Below, piece by piece: positions 1 to 9,567 of a DNA stretch of 24,431 nucleotides. Within the stretch, counting starts at the first letter, position 1, and each line of letters opens with the position of its first letter. The notes below the pieces were generated by a model. The model ran no database searches. It saw only the letters and a program-made list of their open reading frames with translations, and had not been told where the DNA came from. The DNA comes from JAICTV01 sp035634055 (GTDB lineage Bacteria; Planctomycetota; Phycisphaerae; Tepidisphaerales; Tepidisphaeraceae), in NCBI GenBank assembly GCA_035634055.1, contig DASQDR010000224.1, positions 1 to 24,431 of the forward strand, given 5' to 3'. The translations under genes and the position numbers were made by a program.

Positions 1-1962
1 GATCAGGACCGACGACGCGTCGACCGTCTTGCCGCCCCACAGTTTCGTCTGGGCGCCGCTGATCCCCAGCGCCGTCGATGCGGCCGAGACGCCCAGCGCC
101 GTCAGCGGCTTGGCGCCGGCCGCGGCCGGCAGGGTGGTGACGATCCCGCTGCCGGTCCACGCCCCGCCCGCGCGGCCGGACTGCACCATCCCGGTGACGC
201 CGGTGTACGCCGAGCCGTTCCACGACCCCAGCGGGCTGGCGCCGCCGGCGGGGTGGTCGATGATCAGGTCCTTGTCCTTCAGGTCCAGCGTGCCGCCGCC
301 GTCGATCGACAGCCCGCCGATCTTCTGCGTCGCGCCGAGGATGGCGGTGGCGCCACCGGCGACCGAGAGAGCGAGCCCCGGCGAGGCGGCGGCGACGTCG
401 CCAGCGAGCGTCATCGTGCCGAAGCTGGCGAAGAACTCCTTGTTGTTCACCAGGTAGAAGCGCGAGCCGGCCGCCGGCGAGAGCCACGTCGGCGGGCGCA
501 GCATGCTGTGGATCACCGGCAGCAGCGAGTGGCGGTCGTACTTCGTCGAGGCGTTCCAATAGTCCTGCCCCAGCTCCCAGATCATCGCGCCGCCGTACCC
601 GTTGTCGCGCACGAAAGCCATCTTCTTCTGGATCGTGGTGATGCCGTTGACGTACCACGTGACGCCGTTGGCATCGACAAACGAATCGACGTCCGGCGCC
701 GGCGGCTGGCCGTGCAGGGCCTGGTACTCGTTGAAGAAGGCGGAGTAGGACTTGCTCTTGGTGTCCGACCAGCTCGTGCCCGAGCGCCCGTAGAACGGGG
801 TGCCCATCAGCAGCTTGTGCTTCTCCACGCCGTAGTCCGACCACTGGATCAGGCCGTCGATCGACGCCTCGTAGGTGGAGTTGTTGGCGTAGTGAAAGTC
901 GTAGCACATGACGTTGACCCAATCCATCTGATTGGTCGCCGCCACGGGGATCTCCTGCGTCCACGGGTTGGTTGCCGCCGTCAGCTTCAGCCCGTGCGGC
1001 GACGCGGCCGCGTAGAGGTCGTCGATGAGCAGGGCGTAGTTGGCGTGATTCGTGCCGGTGGCGGGCGGCTCCCAGTCGATGTCGACGCCGTCGAGGTTGC
1101 GGTCGAGGCAGTAGGTGACGATGTTTGCGGCGAACGCCGCCCGCGCCGCCGGGTCCGCCGCGACGGTGCCGAAGCTCTGCGGTCCGATCGTGATGCTCAC
1201 GCCGACGCCCTTTGCGTGGGCGCCCGTTACCACCGTTGCCAAGTCGGCGTCGGGCACGGCGGCGCTATTAAGGGATCCGTCGGCGTTGACCTTGATCGCG
1301 AAATAGTTCAGGTGCGTGACCAGGCCGAAGTCCATCCGGGAAAACATCCCCTGGCGGTAGACCGGCAGGTAGCCGACGACCTTCTTCGAGGTGTCCGCGA
1401 CCGACGCGCTCAGGCCGACGTCGTCCACGCGGAAGACGGTGGAAAGCGACCCGTTGGTGCTACCGTTGAACTGCACGCGAACGGTCTGCCCCTTGAGCGC
1501 GTCCGGCAGGGCGAACGACCACTTCACGTAGTCGTCGGACTTGTTCAGGTTTGAGAGCGACGCGACCGAGTGCAGCACGCTCGCGCCGCTCGCGCTGCGG
1601 ACCTGCACCGACATCACGTCGTTCGGCGCCGACGTGGTGGTCTCGCTGGTGGTGATCTTGGTCCAGAAGCTCAGCTTCAGTGGCCCCGCGCCCGCCGGGA
1701 TCGTCAACTGCTGGTGGAGCGAACCGGTCAGGTTGTTCCCGCCGCTGCCGGCGCTGGTGGAGAGGTAGGCGTAGCCCAGGCCGCTGTGGACGTTGCTGAA
1801 GCGCGAGTCGGCGAAGAAGCTCCCGCTGGTCCCCCAGCGTTCAGCAACGGCCGAGCCCTCGAAGCTGCCGTTGCGGATCAGCTCCGAGACGCTGAGGAGG
1901 GTGCGCGACTCCAGCGGCTCGATCTGGACCTGGCGGCCCCGCCGGCGCGGTAGTTGATCCAC
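1..1962 (-). CDS. Secreted GH18 chitinase-like glycoside hydrolase, 3' end cut by window edge
   Basis: The frame runs unbroken from a GTG start to base 1 (654 codons), so the C-terminus is missing. The GTG is chosen because AGGAG lies 9 nt upstream and the LEPR-XLL type signature IEPLESRTLLS follows at residues 14-24. Residues about 28-190 resemble a jelly-roll carbohydrate-binding module (starts LIRNGSFEGS). Residues about 193-490 form a GH18 barrel, from VVGYLPVYRQGMF through the catalytic motif DGVDIDWE at 291-298, with Glu298 as expected acid/base. The rest matches the module near the end of the protein encoded at 4399-6300, which precedes dockerin-like repeats; such repeats probably lie beyond the window. 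GH18 enzymes cleave beta-1,4-GlcNAc polymers or act as related endoglycosidases. The substrate here is not known; a chitin-type polymer is inferred. The protein is probably exported. Confidence 0.85.
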   Translation of the reverse strand, partial: MDQLPRRRGRQVQIEPLESRTLLSVSELIRNGSFEGSAVAERWGTSGSFFADSRFSNVHSGLGYAYLSTSAGSGGNNLTGSLHQQLTIPAGAGPLKLSFWTKITTSETTTSAPNDVMSVQVRSASGASVLHSVASLSNLNKSDDYVKWSFALPDALKGQTVRVQFNGSTNGSLSTVFRVDDVGLSASVADTSKKVVGYLPVYRQGMFSRMDFGLVTHLNYFAIKVNADGSLNSAAVPDADLATVVTGAHAKGVGVSITIGPQSFGTVAADPAARAAFAANIVTYCLDRNLDGVDIDWEPPATGTNHANYALLIDDLYAAASPHGLKLTAATNPWTQEIPVAATNQMDWVNVMCYDFHYANNSTYEASIDGLIQWSDYGVEKHKLLMGTPFYGRSGTSWSDTKSKSYSAFFNEYQALHGQPPAPDVDSFVDANGVTWYVNGITTIQKKMAFVRDNGYGGAMIWELGQDYWNASTKYDRHSLLPVIHSMLRPPTWLSPAAGSRFYLVNNKEFFASFGTMTLAGDVAAASPGLALSVAGGATAILGATQKIGGLSIDGGGTLDLKDKDLIIDHPAGGASPLGSWNGSAYTGVTGMVQSGRAGGAWTGSGIVTTLPAAAGAKPLTALGVSAASTALGISGAQTKLWGGKTVDASSVLI

Positions 1963-2132
1963 GGTGCTGCTCTCCTGCTGCTCCCGGCCCTGAACCGGGC
2001 AAATATACCACAGCGGGGGCCCAGTGTGAGAAGCAGGAAATATTGAGGGCGGTCTATGTGATCGCGCGATGGAGGCGGGGCCAATGCCATCCGTGGGCGC
2101 AGGGGCAGCCTGGGAACAACGGCGACGCCACC

Positions 2133-3074
2133 TTAGATCCGCTTCTGCCCGAACAGCTTGCCCGTGCCGGTCCCGGCGGAGGAGAGCGTTACGGCGTGGT
2201 AGCCCGCGGTCGGCGTCGTGAGCTTCCAACCCGCCACTGGCGCGACCCGCACCCGGTAGGTGCCGGCTGACAGGGCGGTGAACTTCCAGTTGCCGGCGCT
2301 GTCGGTGAGCACAGACTTCTCGGTGCTGTCCCACTGCCCGTCGCCGTCGCTGTCGATGAAGACGCGCCGGCCGGACAGGCCGCCCTCGCCGGCGTCCTTG
2401 ATGCGGTCGCCGTCGAGGTCCTGGAAGACCGTGCCGGCGATCAGGATCTTCTGGGTCGAGCCGAAGTTCTTCCCGGTCGCGCTGGCGCCGTTGGAGAGGG
2501 TGAAGTCGTGGTAGGACGCCGACGGCGCCGTCCGCCGCCACCCGCTGGGCAGCACTTCGCGAACGCGGTAGCTGCCGGCTGCGAGCGTCTTGAAGCTGTA
2601 GTTGCCGGCCGGGTCGCTCAGCACGTACTTCTCGGCGGCGTCCCAGACGCCGTCCTTGTCGGCGTCGAGGAAGATCTTCCGGTTCGCCAGCCCGCCCTCG
2701 CCGGCCTCCTTGATCCCGTCGCCATCGAGGTCGTTCCACACCGTGCCGCTGATCAGTACCTTCCGCGTGTTGCCGAAGTGCTTGCCGGTGACGACCTGTG
2801 CGGACGAGAGCGTGACGTCGTAATAGTCCGAGGCCGGGCCGGTGCGCCGCCAGCCGGAACTGAGCACTTCCCGCACGCGGTGCGACCCCGCCGCGAGCCC
2901 GCCGAACTTGTAGTTGCCGGCCGAGTCGGTGCTGGCGGTCTTCTCACCCGAGTCCAGCACGCCATCCTTGTCGGCGTCGAGGAACACCTTCCAGTTCGCC
3001 AGCGCCACTTCGCCGGCATCTTTGACGCCGTCGGCGTCGAGGTCGTCGAAGACGTTTCCGGCGATCGACCCGGT
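2133..3074 (-). repeat. Three tandem coding repeats of about 315 bp (SdrD_B-type domains)
   Basis: Repeat 1 is at about 2760-3074, repeat 2 at 2445-2759 and repeat 3 at 2133-2444. Repeats 1 and 2 are clearly closer to each other (both contain FLDADKDGV and GWRRT) than to repeat 3 (FIDSDGDGQWD, GWKLT). This suggests a recent duplication after an older one. Confidence 0.75.
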
Positions 3075-4055
3075 GGCCGCCGGCTTGTAGGGCGTCAGGT
3101 CGTAGACGCGCACGCCCGCGCTGCCGGTGAGCAGCAGCCACCGCCCGTCGTCGCTGGCCGCCCCAGTGAAGGCGCGGCCGGACGTGACGTACGTGGAAAC
3201 GTCGTCGGCGATCCCGAAGCTGAAGCGCACCGCGCCGTTGAGCGGGTTGACGGCAACGACCTTGTTCGCCGCGTCGTCCAGCGTGTAGAGCGTGCTGCCG
3301 TCGGGGTCGTAGCCGACGTTCATGCGGTACTGCGGCGCGGTGCGCAGCAGGACGAGCTTGTTGCTTACGAACCCTTCGCCCAGCGCGACCTCCGCACCGT
3401 TGGGGCTGACGGCCGCCGTGGTCGAACCGGCCGACCACTTCTCGGTCCAGGTGTTGCTGCCGGCGTCATAGACGGCGCCGGTGGAGGGGCTGCTGCCGTC
3501 GTCGCTGGACCAGAGCGTCGTGCGGCTCTTGCCGCGAACGACAAACCCGCCGTACAGGTTCGGCCCAGGCGTCGTGTACGCGTCGTTAGCCAGGTCGATG
3601 GCGCGGAGGGCGCCCCACTGCCCGTAGTGCCCGACCCACGCCTTGCCGTCCGCCACCACGACGTTCTTGGCCGAGTCATCGTAATTCAGCGTGTACGGCA
3701 GGTGCTTCACGGCGCCGGTGTCGATGGTGATCTTGTGCACCATGCTCGACCCGCCGGCCATGACGCCGTCGGCGACGTAGAGGAACTTGCCGTCGGGCGT
3801 GATGTCGCCGCCGCCGAGGTTCCCGCCGATGCCGGTCCAGGGCGCCAGCATCGCCTTGGTGTTCAGGTCGAACCGCAGGATGTTCCCGCCGCCAGACGGG
3901 ACGTAGACCCGGTTGCGCGCGTGATCGAAGATCGCGCCCCCGGCCGAGGGCGTGCCGATCAGGTAAGGCCCGCTCAACAGCGTGCGCCGTTCGAGCGGTT
4001 CAACCGCCGGCCAAGCGGCGCGGGAGACGTTAGACGCGAGCGCGCGGACCGACAT
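2133..4055 (-). CDS. Exported beta-propeller-like protein with three SdrD/Cna-B-type repeats
   Basis: 640 aa. The ATG has an AGAGG ribosome site about 6 nt upstream. The LEPR-XLL type signature VEPLERRTLLSG is at residues 18-29. Residues about 31-325 have repeated beta-strand patterns such as GAIFDHARNRVYVPSG, ITPDGKFLYVADG and YDPDGSTLYTLDD, typical of YVTN/SMP-30-like propellers. Three repeats of about 105 aa follow (328-432, 433-537, 538-640), each with the SdrD_B pattern of xGTVxxDLDGDGxKDAGE, an FLDADKDG loop and an AGxYRVREVLPSGW segment. The Asp-rich loops suggest calcium binding. No catalytic site, sorting signal, transmembrane anchor or dockerin was seen, and the protein ends right after repeat 3. 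A structural or adhesive surface role is inferred. The neighbours on both sides are also LEPR-XLL proteins. Confidence 0.8.
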   Translation of the reverse strand: MSVRALASNVSRAAWPAVEPLERRTLLSGPYLIGTPSAGGAIFDHARNRVYVPSGGGNILRFDLNTKAMLAPWTGIGGNLGGGDITPDGKFLYVADGVMAGGSSMVHKITIDTGAVKHLPYTLNYDDSAKNVVVADGKAWVGHYGQWGALRAIDLANDAYTTPGPNLYGGFVVRGKSRTTLWSSDDGSSPSTGAVYDAGSNTWTEKWSAGSTTAAVSPNGAEVALGEGFVSNKLVLLRTAPQYRMNVGYDPDGSTLYTLDDAANKVVAVNPLNGAVRFSFGIADDVSTYVTSGRAFTGAASDDGRWLLLTGSAGVRVYDLTPYKPAATGSIAGNVFDDLDADGVKDAGEVALANWKVFLDADKDGVLDSGEKTASTDSAGNYKFGGLAAGSHRVREVLSSGWRRTGPASDYYDVTLSSAQVVTGKHFGNTRKVLISGTVWNDLDGDGIKEAGEGGLANRKIFLDADKDGVWDAAEKYVLSDPAGNYSFKTLAAGSYRVREVLPSGWRRTAPSASYHDFTLSNGASATGKNFGSTQKILIAGTVFQDLDGDRIKDAGEGGLSGRRVFIDSDGDGQWDSTEKSVLTDSAGNWKFTALSAGTYRVRVAPVAGWKLTTPTAGYHAVTLSSAGTGTGKLFGQKRI

Positions 4056-4398
4056 GCTCTACCTCTCATCCGTACCCGGCGTACGACCGCGCGAGCGCAA
4101 CAACCCGTCGCGCGCGGGGCATCACCGGGATTTGTTGGCGATCGAAAAAGAGATGCTGCCCAAGCGAGATGCCCCGCACGCGAGCGCAACCAAAGTGCCC
4201 GCGCAGGCCCCTCCGAGGGCGAAGTCTACCCGCCCGATATGCGAAGACAAAGAGGAATGAGGGTCGGTTCCACCGCGGCCAGTGAGTCAGTGGCGCAACT
4301 CACGCTGGCAAAGCCTCCAAGCCAAATGATGCCGTGCATGCGCAAGCCAACTCACGTCGCCGCGCCCTCCGCCCGCACGTCACGGAGGGCGAGTGCGG
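4056..4398. other. 343-bp gene-free spacer upstream of the propeller gene
   Basis: No convincing gene on either strand. It must hold the promoter of the minus-strand gene starting at 4055, and there are slightly more AT-rich patches near 4140-4160 and 4225-4260. I could not assign -35/-10 boxes with confidence. The distal end holds the hairpin listed at 4363-4391. Confidence 0.5.
4363..4391 (-). terminator. Terminator-like hairpin after the gene at 4399-6300
   Basis: A perfect 9-bp stem, CGCCCTCCG with CGGAGGGCG, around an 11-nt loop, starting 8 nt past the stop codon of the minus-strand gene. There is no T-run after it, so it is not a canonical rho-independent terminator. It may be a 3'-end stabiliser. 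Confidence 0.45.
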
Positions 4399-6300
4399 CT
4401 ACAACACGACACCGTGCCGGCCGATATTGCTGTCGATCAGGAAGTAATCGTCGCCGTTGATCTTGCCGTTGTAATCAAAGTCGCCGTTCCACCACCCCCA
4501 GGCGCTGGCGGACGCGATCTTGGAGTCGATGGCGAAGTAATCGTCCCCGTCGACCCGCCCGTTCAGGTCCGCGTCGCCGGCGAAGGTGTAGCTCACCAGG
4601 ACCGTCGTGGCATCAACAGCAACGCCGTTCCACATCGCGGTTTGGGTGCCGCTGATGCCCATGGCATTCCCGGCCTCCCCGACTGCCAAAGTGGTTAGCC
4701 CGAGGAGCGCGCTCGGGTTCGAAGTGACAATTCCGGGCCCGTCCCAGGTCCCCTGGGCTGTTCGCCCGGTTCGGATCAACCCCGCGATCCCCGTGTACGC
4801 CGAGCCAGCGCGAGTGCCGAGCGGGCTGGCGCCGGCGTAGTCGACGATGAGGCCATGCTCGCCCAGATCGAGGCGGGCGCCGTTGGCGACAATGAGCGCG
4901 TTCGCTCGCAGTAGTGACTCAATACGTGCCGACCCGCCGACCACGTTGAGCGCCAACGTTCCGCCGGCCACGGTTGAGGCTGCGCGCAGCACGATCCCCT
5001 GGCCGGAGAGGTTCAGCACGTTGGCGCCCGCGCCGGCGTTGAAGGCGATGGGCGAGTAGGAGCCGGCGACCGTGAGCGTGTCGTTTCCGTCGCCAGCATC
5101 GAAGGTCACCACGTCGGCCGCGGCAGACGAGAGCACGTGGGACGGGAACGCGCCGACAGGGATGTTGTGGAAGATCTCGGTCGCCGCACCGTTGGCGGCG
5201 CGGCGGGCGACGAAGGTGTCCGCCGCCGCCGATCCGCGGATGAGCGGGGTCGCAACCGTGATCGCGCCCGCAGCATCACCGGCAAGCCCATTGCCGCTGG
5301 CGTCGGTGATGCCTGAGTTCGCGGCGTTCACCTTCAACAGGTAACGGCCCGCGAATTGTGTTAATCCAGTGAGGTTACCAAGGGTGTACGTAACGCCGTC
5401 GGTGGTGCTAAGCGTCTGCGCAGCGGTGAGCGTGTTGGCGCCACCCGCGGGGCCGAACGAGAAGTCGCCAAGGTCCACGCCGCTGACCGGTTCGGCGAAG
5501 CTGACGGAGATTGAATCGACGGCGCCGTCCGCCGTCGCGCTGCGCAGCGGCACCCGGATGCTCGGGAACGGCCACCCGCTGCTGATCCGCTCGACCGCCA
5601 GGCGAAACGCCGGCGCGAACACGGACGCTTTCTCTGCTTGGAGCGAGGCATTGGTCTGCCGCATCTGCCAATCCGCGTCCAGCATCGGGAACAGGACCGC
5701 CGGGGTGGTATCGGTCGGAAACCCGATCAGGTAGCTCGTGCCGCGAAGGAGCCAGCCGGCGTCCGTCTTCGTGATTGGCTGGCCTGACACGGTGTCCCAA
5801 AGCAGGTCGCCCGGCGCGAGGTTGGCGATGTCAGCGGCGCTGTTGAAAGGGCGCGCATCGTTGTAGAGGTTCTTCTGGTTCTGGGCCGCGACCTTCACCA
5901 GCGTTTCCTTCAGGACACCCAGGTCTTCCGCGACCTGAGCCAACTGGGCTGTCTGGAGGAAGATCGGCACCCATGGCTGGACGTTCTGTGACGCTTCGAT
6001 GGCGATGTCCGCGCTGAGCTCGATCCACGCCTTCAAGGCTTCCCACATCGTGTCGTTGCTCAAGTTCTTGGCCGCGTCATCACTCTTGACGTACGCCTCA
6101 AGGGCTGAGCTGGCAGGAACGTCAAAGTGTGACAGCCCCAAGGCGTGTGAAATGACCTCGGTGAGAGCGTTGCTCGCCTGAAACTCGAGTTTTGCCTTGG
6201 CGATGTCAGCCGTGGTGGGCTGGTGCAAAGGCTCGCCGCTCAACAGAAGCCTGCCTTCGAGCAACTCGCAGAGCGGACGCGAACGCTTGGCAGCAAGCAT
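4399..6300 (-). CDS. Large exported protein with Ig-like, Ca-binding-like and dockerin-like C-terminus; function unknown
   Basis: 633 aa from the ATG at 6300. This start is preferred over one 63 nt upstream because GAGGA lies 7 nt before it and the LEPR-XLL type signature (LLEGRLLLSG) then falls near residue 14. Residues about 25-200 are mostly helical and match nothing I recognise. Residues about 240-330 look like a planctomycete Ig-like domain (SVSFAEPVSGVDLGDFSF, ITDASGNGL). A hemolysin-repeat-like stretch follows (FDAGDGNDTLTVAG, FNAGAGANVLNLSG). Next comes a beta-rich module shared with the GH18 protein at the window start (SPLGTRAGSAYTGIAGLI). The end, residues about 575-633, has two EF-hand/dockerin-like loops (GDADLNGRVDGDDYFAID and GDFDYNGKINGDDYFLID). 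An extracellular role is inferred. Confidence 0.78.
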   Translation of the reverse strand: MLAAKRSRPLCELLEGRLLLSGEPLHQPTTADIAKAKLEFQASNALTEVISHALGLSHFDVPASSALEAYVKSDDAAKNLSNDTMWEALKAWIELSADIAIEASQNVQPWVPIFLQTAQLAQVAEDLGVLKETLVKVAAQNQKNLYNDARPFNSAADIANLAPGDLLWDTVSGQPITKTDAGWLLRGTSYLIGFPTDTTPAVLFPMLDADWQMRQTNASLQAEKASVFAPAFRLAVERISSGWPFPSIRVPLRSATADGAVDSISVSFAEPVSGVDLGDFSFGPAGGANTLTAAQTLSTTDGVTYTLGNLTGLTQFAGRYLLKVNAANSGITDASGNGLAGDAAGAITVATPLIRGSAAADTFVARRAANGAATEIFHNIPVGAFPSHVLSSAAADVVTFDAGDGNDTLTVAGSYSPIAFNAGAGANVLNLSGQGIVLRAASTVAGGTLALNVVGGSARIESLLRANALIVANGARLDLGEHGLIVDYAGASPLGTRAGSAYTGIAGLIRTGRTAQGTWDGPGIVTSNPSALLGLTTLAVGEAGNAMGISGTQTAMWNGVAVDATTVLVSYTFAGDADLNGRVDGDDYFAIDSKIASASAWGWWNGDFDYNGKINGDDYFLIDSNIGRHGVVL

Positions 6301-6445
6301 GATGAGATCCTCAAAACAGAGGTGATCCGGGCGCGGGATAACGCGGCGTCTGGTCCCGATCACGAAGTCTGACGTTCTGCTCGACGAATTACAACTGGTC
6401 CGGGCAGGTGCACAGGCGGCGCGAACGTGCCGTGCGAAAACGAAC

Positions 6446-6476
6446 GCGGGGCGACCTCCGTCGGAAGCCGCCCCGC
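6446..6476 (-). terminator. Rho-independent terminator of atpD
   Basis: On the minus strand GCGGGGCGGCTTCC pairs with GGAGGTCGCCCCGC around a GAC loop (14 pairs, two of them G-U). A T-rich tail (GTTCGTTTTC) follows. It begins about 30 nt after the atpD stop codon and implies that atpD ends its transcript here. Confidence 0.85.
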
Positions 6477-6507
6477 ATGGAAAACCGTTGGTTGTCAGCT
6501 CTTTGAG

Positions 6508-8004
<1,497 letters not shown>

Positions 8005-8234
8005 GGGACTGTCTTCCTCTCGTGTTCGCGCGACGTGGCCGCCGGCGCAACGGGCGCGCGGGCGCCAAGGGGACCGCGGATTGTACGAATCCTTCACAAA
8101 CCCTCAAGCCGGCCCGCGGGAGGCGACGCGGAATGACCAGCGCTGCGCGAGGTGAGCGGGCGAGCGGGTGACAACGTGAGCCGGCTGCCTCGTGCCGCAC
8201 GCTTCACCCCTCTGTCCCTCAGTCCCTTCCTCCC

Positions 8235-8864
8235 TCACTTCCTCACCGCCGCGATGGCGTAGAACGGCCGGCCTTCGCGCGCGTACTTCCGCTCGAAGTT
8301 GGTTCCAACGAACTCGCCTTCGCCAGCCGAGCCGGGGCGGTTGTAGTCGACGACCGAAAAGAGCGCGTCGGCGGCGCGGATCGTCGGCTCGATGTTTTCC
8401 TCCCAGTAGCCATTGTGATCCGTGACCACTTGAAGGCGCCCGCCCGCGGCCAGCGCGCGGTGGGCGACCGGCATGAACTTTTCCTGGATCAGGCGGCGCT
8501 TGTGGTGGCGGGCCTTGGGCCAGGGATCGGGAAAGTAGATGTGCAGCACGCTCAGGCTCTGCGGCGGGACGAATTCCTGGAGGAAGAACGACGCCTCCGC
8601 CCGCACCGTGCGGGCATTGGTGCACCCGTTGCGCCGCAGGCGATCGCTCGCGTACCGCCAGAACCACCGGGCCCACTCGATGCCGAAGAAGTTCACGTCG
8701 GGCCGCGCCTTCGCCTGCTCGGTGAGAAACGTGCCCTTGCCCATGCCGATCTCGAGTTCGACGGGGTTGGCGTTGCCGTAGAGTGCCGCCCAGTCCAGCG
8801 GCCGCGGGAGGGCGTCGGGGTCGAGCCCGATCGGCTCGGGGATCAGTTCGTTCTTGGTCTGCAT
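8235..8864 (-). CDS. trmB: tRNA (guanine-N7-)-methyltransferase TrmB
   Basis: 209 aa from the ATG at 8864 (MQTKNELIPEP), the start that gives a family-typical length. An open frame extends 37 codons further upstream but reads through a low-complexity spacer. No good Shine-Dalgarno site was seen. TrmB uses S-adenosylmethionine to form m7G46 in the tRNA variable loop in the cytoplasm. Visible motifs are the SAM-binding EIGMGKGTFL (38-47), GIEWARWF (61-68), the family signature PDPWPKARHHKRR (112-124) and the C-terminal GTNFERKY. The neighbour at 8998 is divergent, and the 133-bp gap between them holds a short repeat. Confidence 0.95.
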   Translation of the reverse strand: MQTKNELIPEPIGLDPDALPRPLDWAALYGNANPVELEIGMGKGTFLTEQAKARPDVNFFGIEWARWFWRYASDRLRRNGCTNARTVRAEASFFLQEFVPPQSLSVLHIYFPDPWPKARHHKRRLIQEKFMPVAHRALAAGGRLQVVTDHNGYWEENIEPTIRAADALFSVVDYNRPGSAGEGEFVGTNFERKYAREGRPFYAIAAVRK

Positions 8865-8900
8865 CGTCAGGGCGGATTGTAGTCGAGGGGGAAGGATTGA

Positions 8901-8940
8901 CCACGAAGGCACGACCGGACGGAGGCACGGAGGCACGAAG
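8901..8940. repeat. Low-complexity spacer repeat (CACGAAGGCACG type)
   Basis: A run of degenerate words CCACGAAGGCACG, GGAGGCACGG and AGGCACGAAG lies between the divergent trmB and SRPBCC genes. It is non-coding in any sensible frame. Confidence 0.55.
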
Positions 8941-8997
8941 CGGCAGAGATCAAGCCGTACGCACATCCGCTTCATTCGTCACCGCTAAGATCGTGGG

Positions 8998-9480
8998 ATG
9001 CCGACGTTGGATTTCGCGGTGACGGTGGCGGCGCCGCTGGCGCGGGTGTGGGCGTTTCACGAAGACGTTGTGGCGGCGCTGCCGGCGTTGTCTCCCGCGG
9101 GGGACGACGTGCGGGTGGAGTCGGCGGACGTGCCGGTGCGCGCGGGATCGCGCATTTGCATCAACGCCAGGGGGCCGCTGGGGCGCCGGATCCGGTGGGT
9201 GGCGCGCATCGTCGAACACGTGCCGCCGCACGCGGTGGTCTTCGGGGAAGAGGCGCGCTTCGTCGACGTGCAGGAGCGCGGGCCGTTCGCGTCGTGGCGG
9301 CACGAGCACGAGTTCGAGGCGGTGGATGCAAAGACCACGCGTTGCGTCGACCGCGTCACGTACCGCGTGCCGCTCGGGCCAATCGGTTGGATCGCCGACC
9401 TGTTGCTCGTCCGGCCGAAGCTGGTCGCGATGTTCCGTTATCGCCACGAGCAGCTTCGCCGGCTGCTCGGGAACGGCTAA
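8998..9480 (+). CDS. SRPBCC/START-fold (cyclase/dehydrase-like) protein
   Basis: 160 aa. The start MPTLDFAVTVAAPLARVWAF gives the standard first strand and helix of the Bet v 1-like fold. The middle (GRRIRWVARIVEHVPPHAVVFGEEARF) and the tail (DRVTYRVPLGPIGWIADLLL then RPKLVAMFRYRHEQLRRLL) match the pattern of small SRPBCC proteins in the polyketide cyclase/COQ10-like group. These bind hydrophobic ligands in a cavity; neither ligand nor reaction can be told from the sequence. A Shine-Dalgarno site is weak (GTGGG just before the ATG). It stands alone: divergent from trmB and convergent with the metallopeptidase gene ending at 9568. Confidence 0.85.
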   Translation: MPTLDFAVTVAAPLARVWAFHEDVVAALPALSPAGDDVRVESADVPVRAGSRICINARGPLGRRIRWVARIVEHVPPHAVVFGEEARFVDVQERGPFASWRHEHEFEAVDAKTTRCVDRVTYRVPLGPIGWIADLLLVRPKLVAMFRYRHEQLRRLLGNG

Positions 9481-9567
9481 GCGTGCCCGGGCCGGAGACG
9501 ATGCGCACCGATTCGATGCCGAAGTTGAAGCCGCCGCCGGAATTCGTCACCACGCCGCCGGGCGCTC

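Noticed and set aside
253..1554. 433-codon plus-strand open frame opposite the GH18 gene
   Set aside because: Arg/Val/Asp/Gly-rich composition typical of antisense frames in GC-rich DNA; the minus strand encodes a clear GH18 domain.
2508..4460. 650-codon plus-strand open frame opposite the propeller/SdrD gene
   Set aside because: Antisense shadow; the minus strand has recognisable repeats and an N-terminal signature.
9356..9567. Minus-strand reading VVTNSGGGFNFGIESVRI after the metallopeptidase stop codon
   Set aside because: Looks protein-like but is short, in a different frame from the peptidase, and lacks a start and a known match; could be a gene remnant but cannot be supported.
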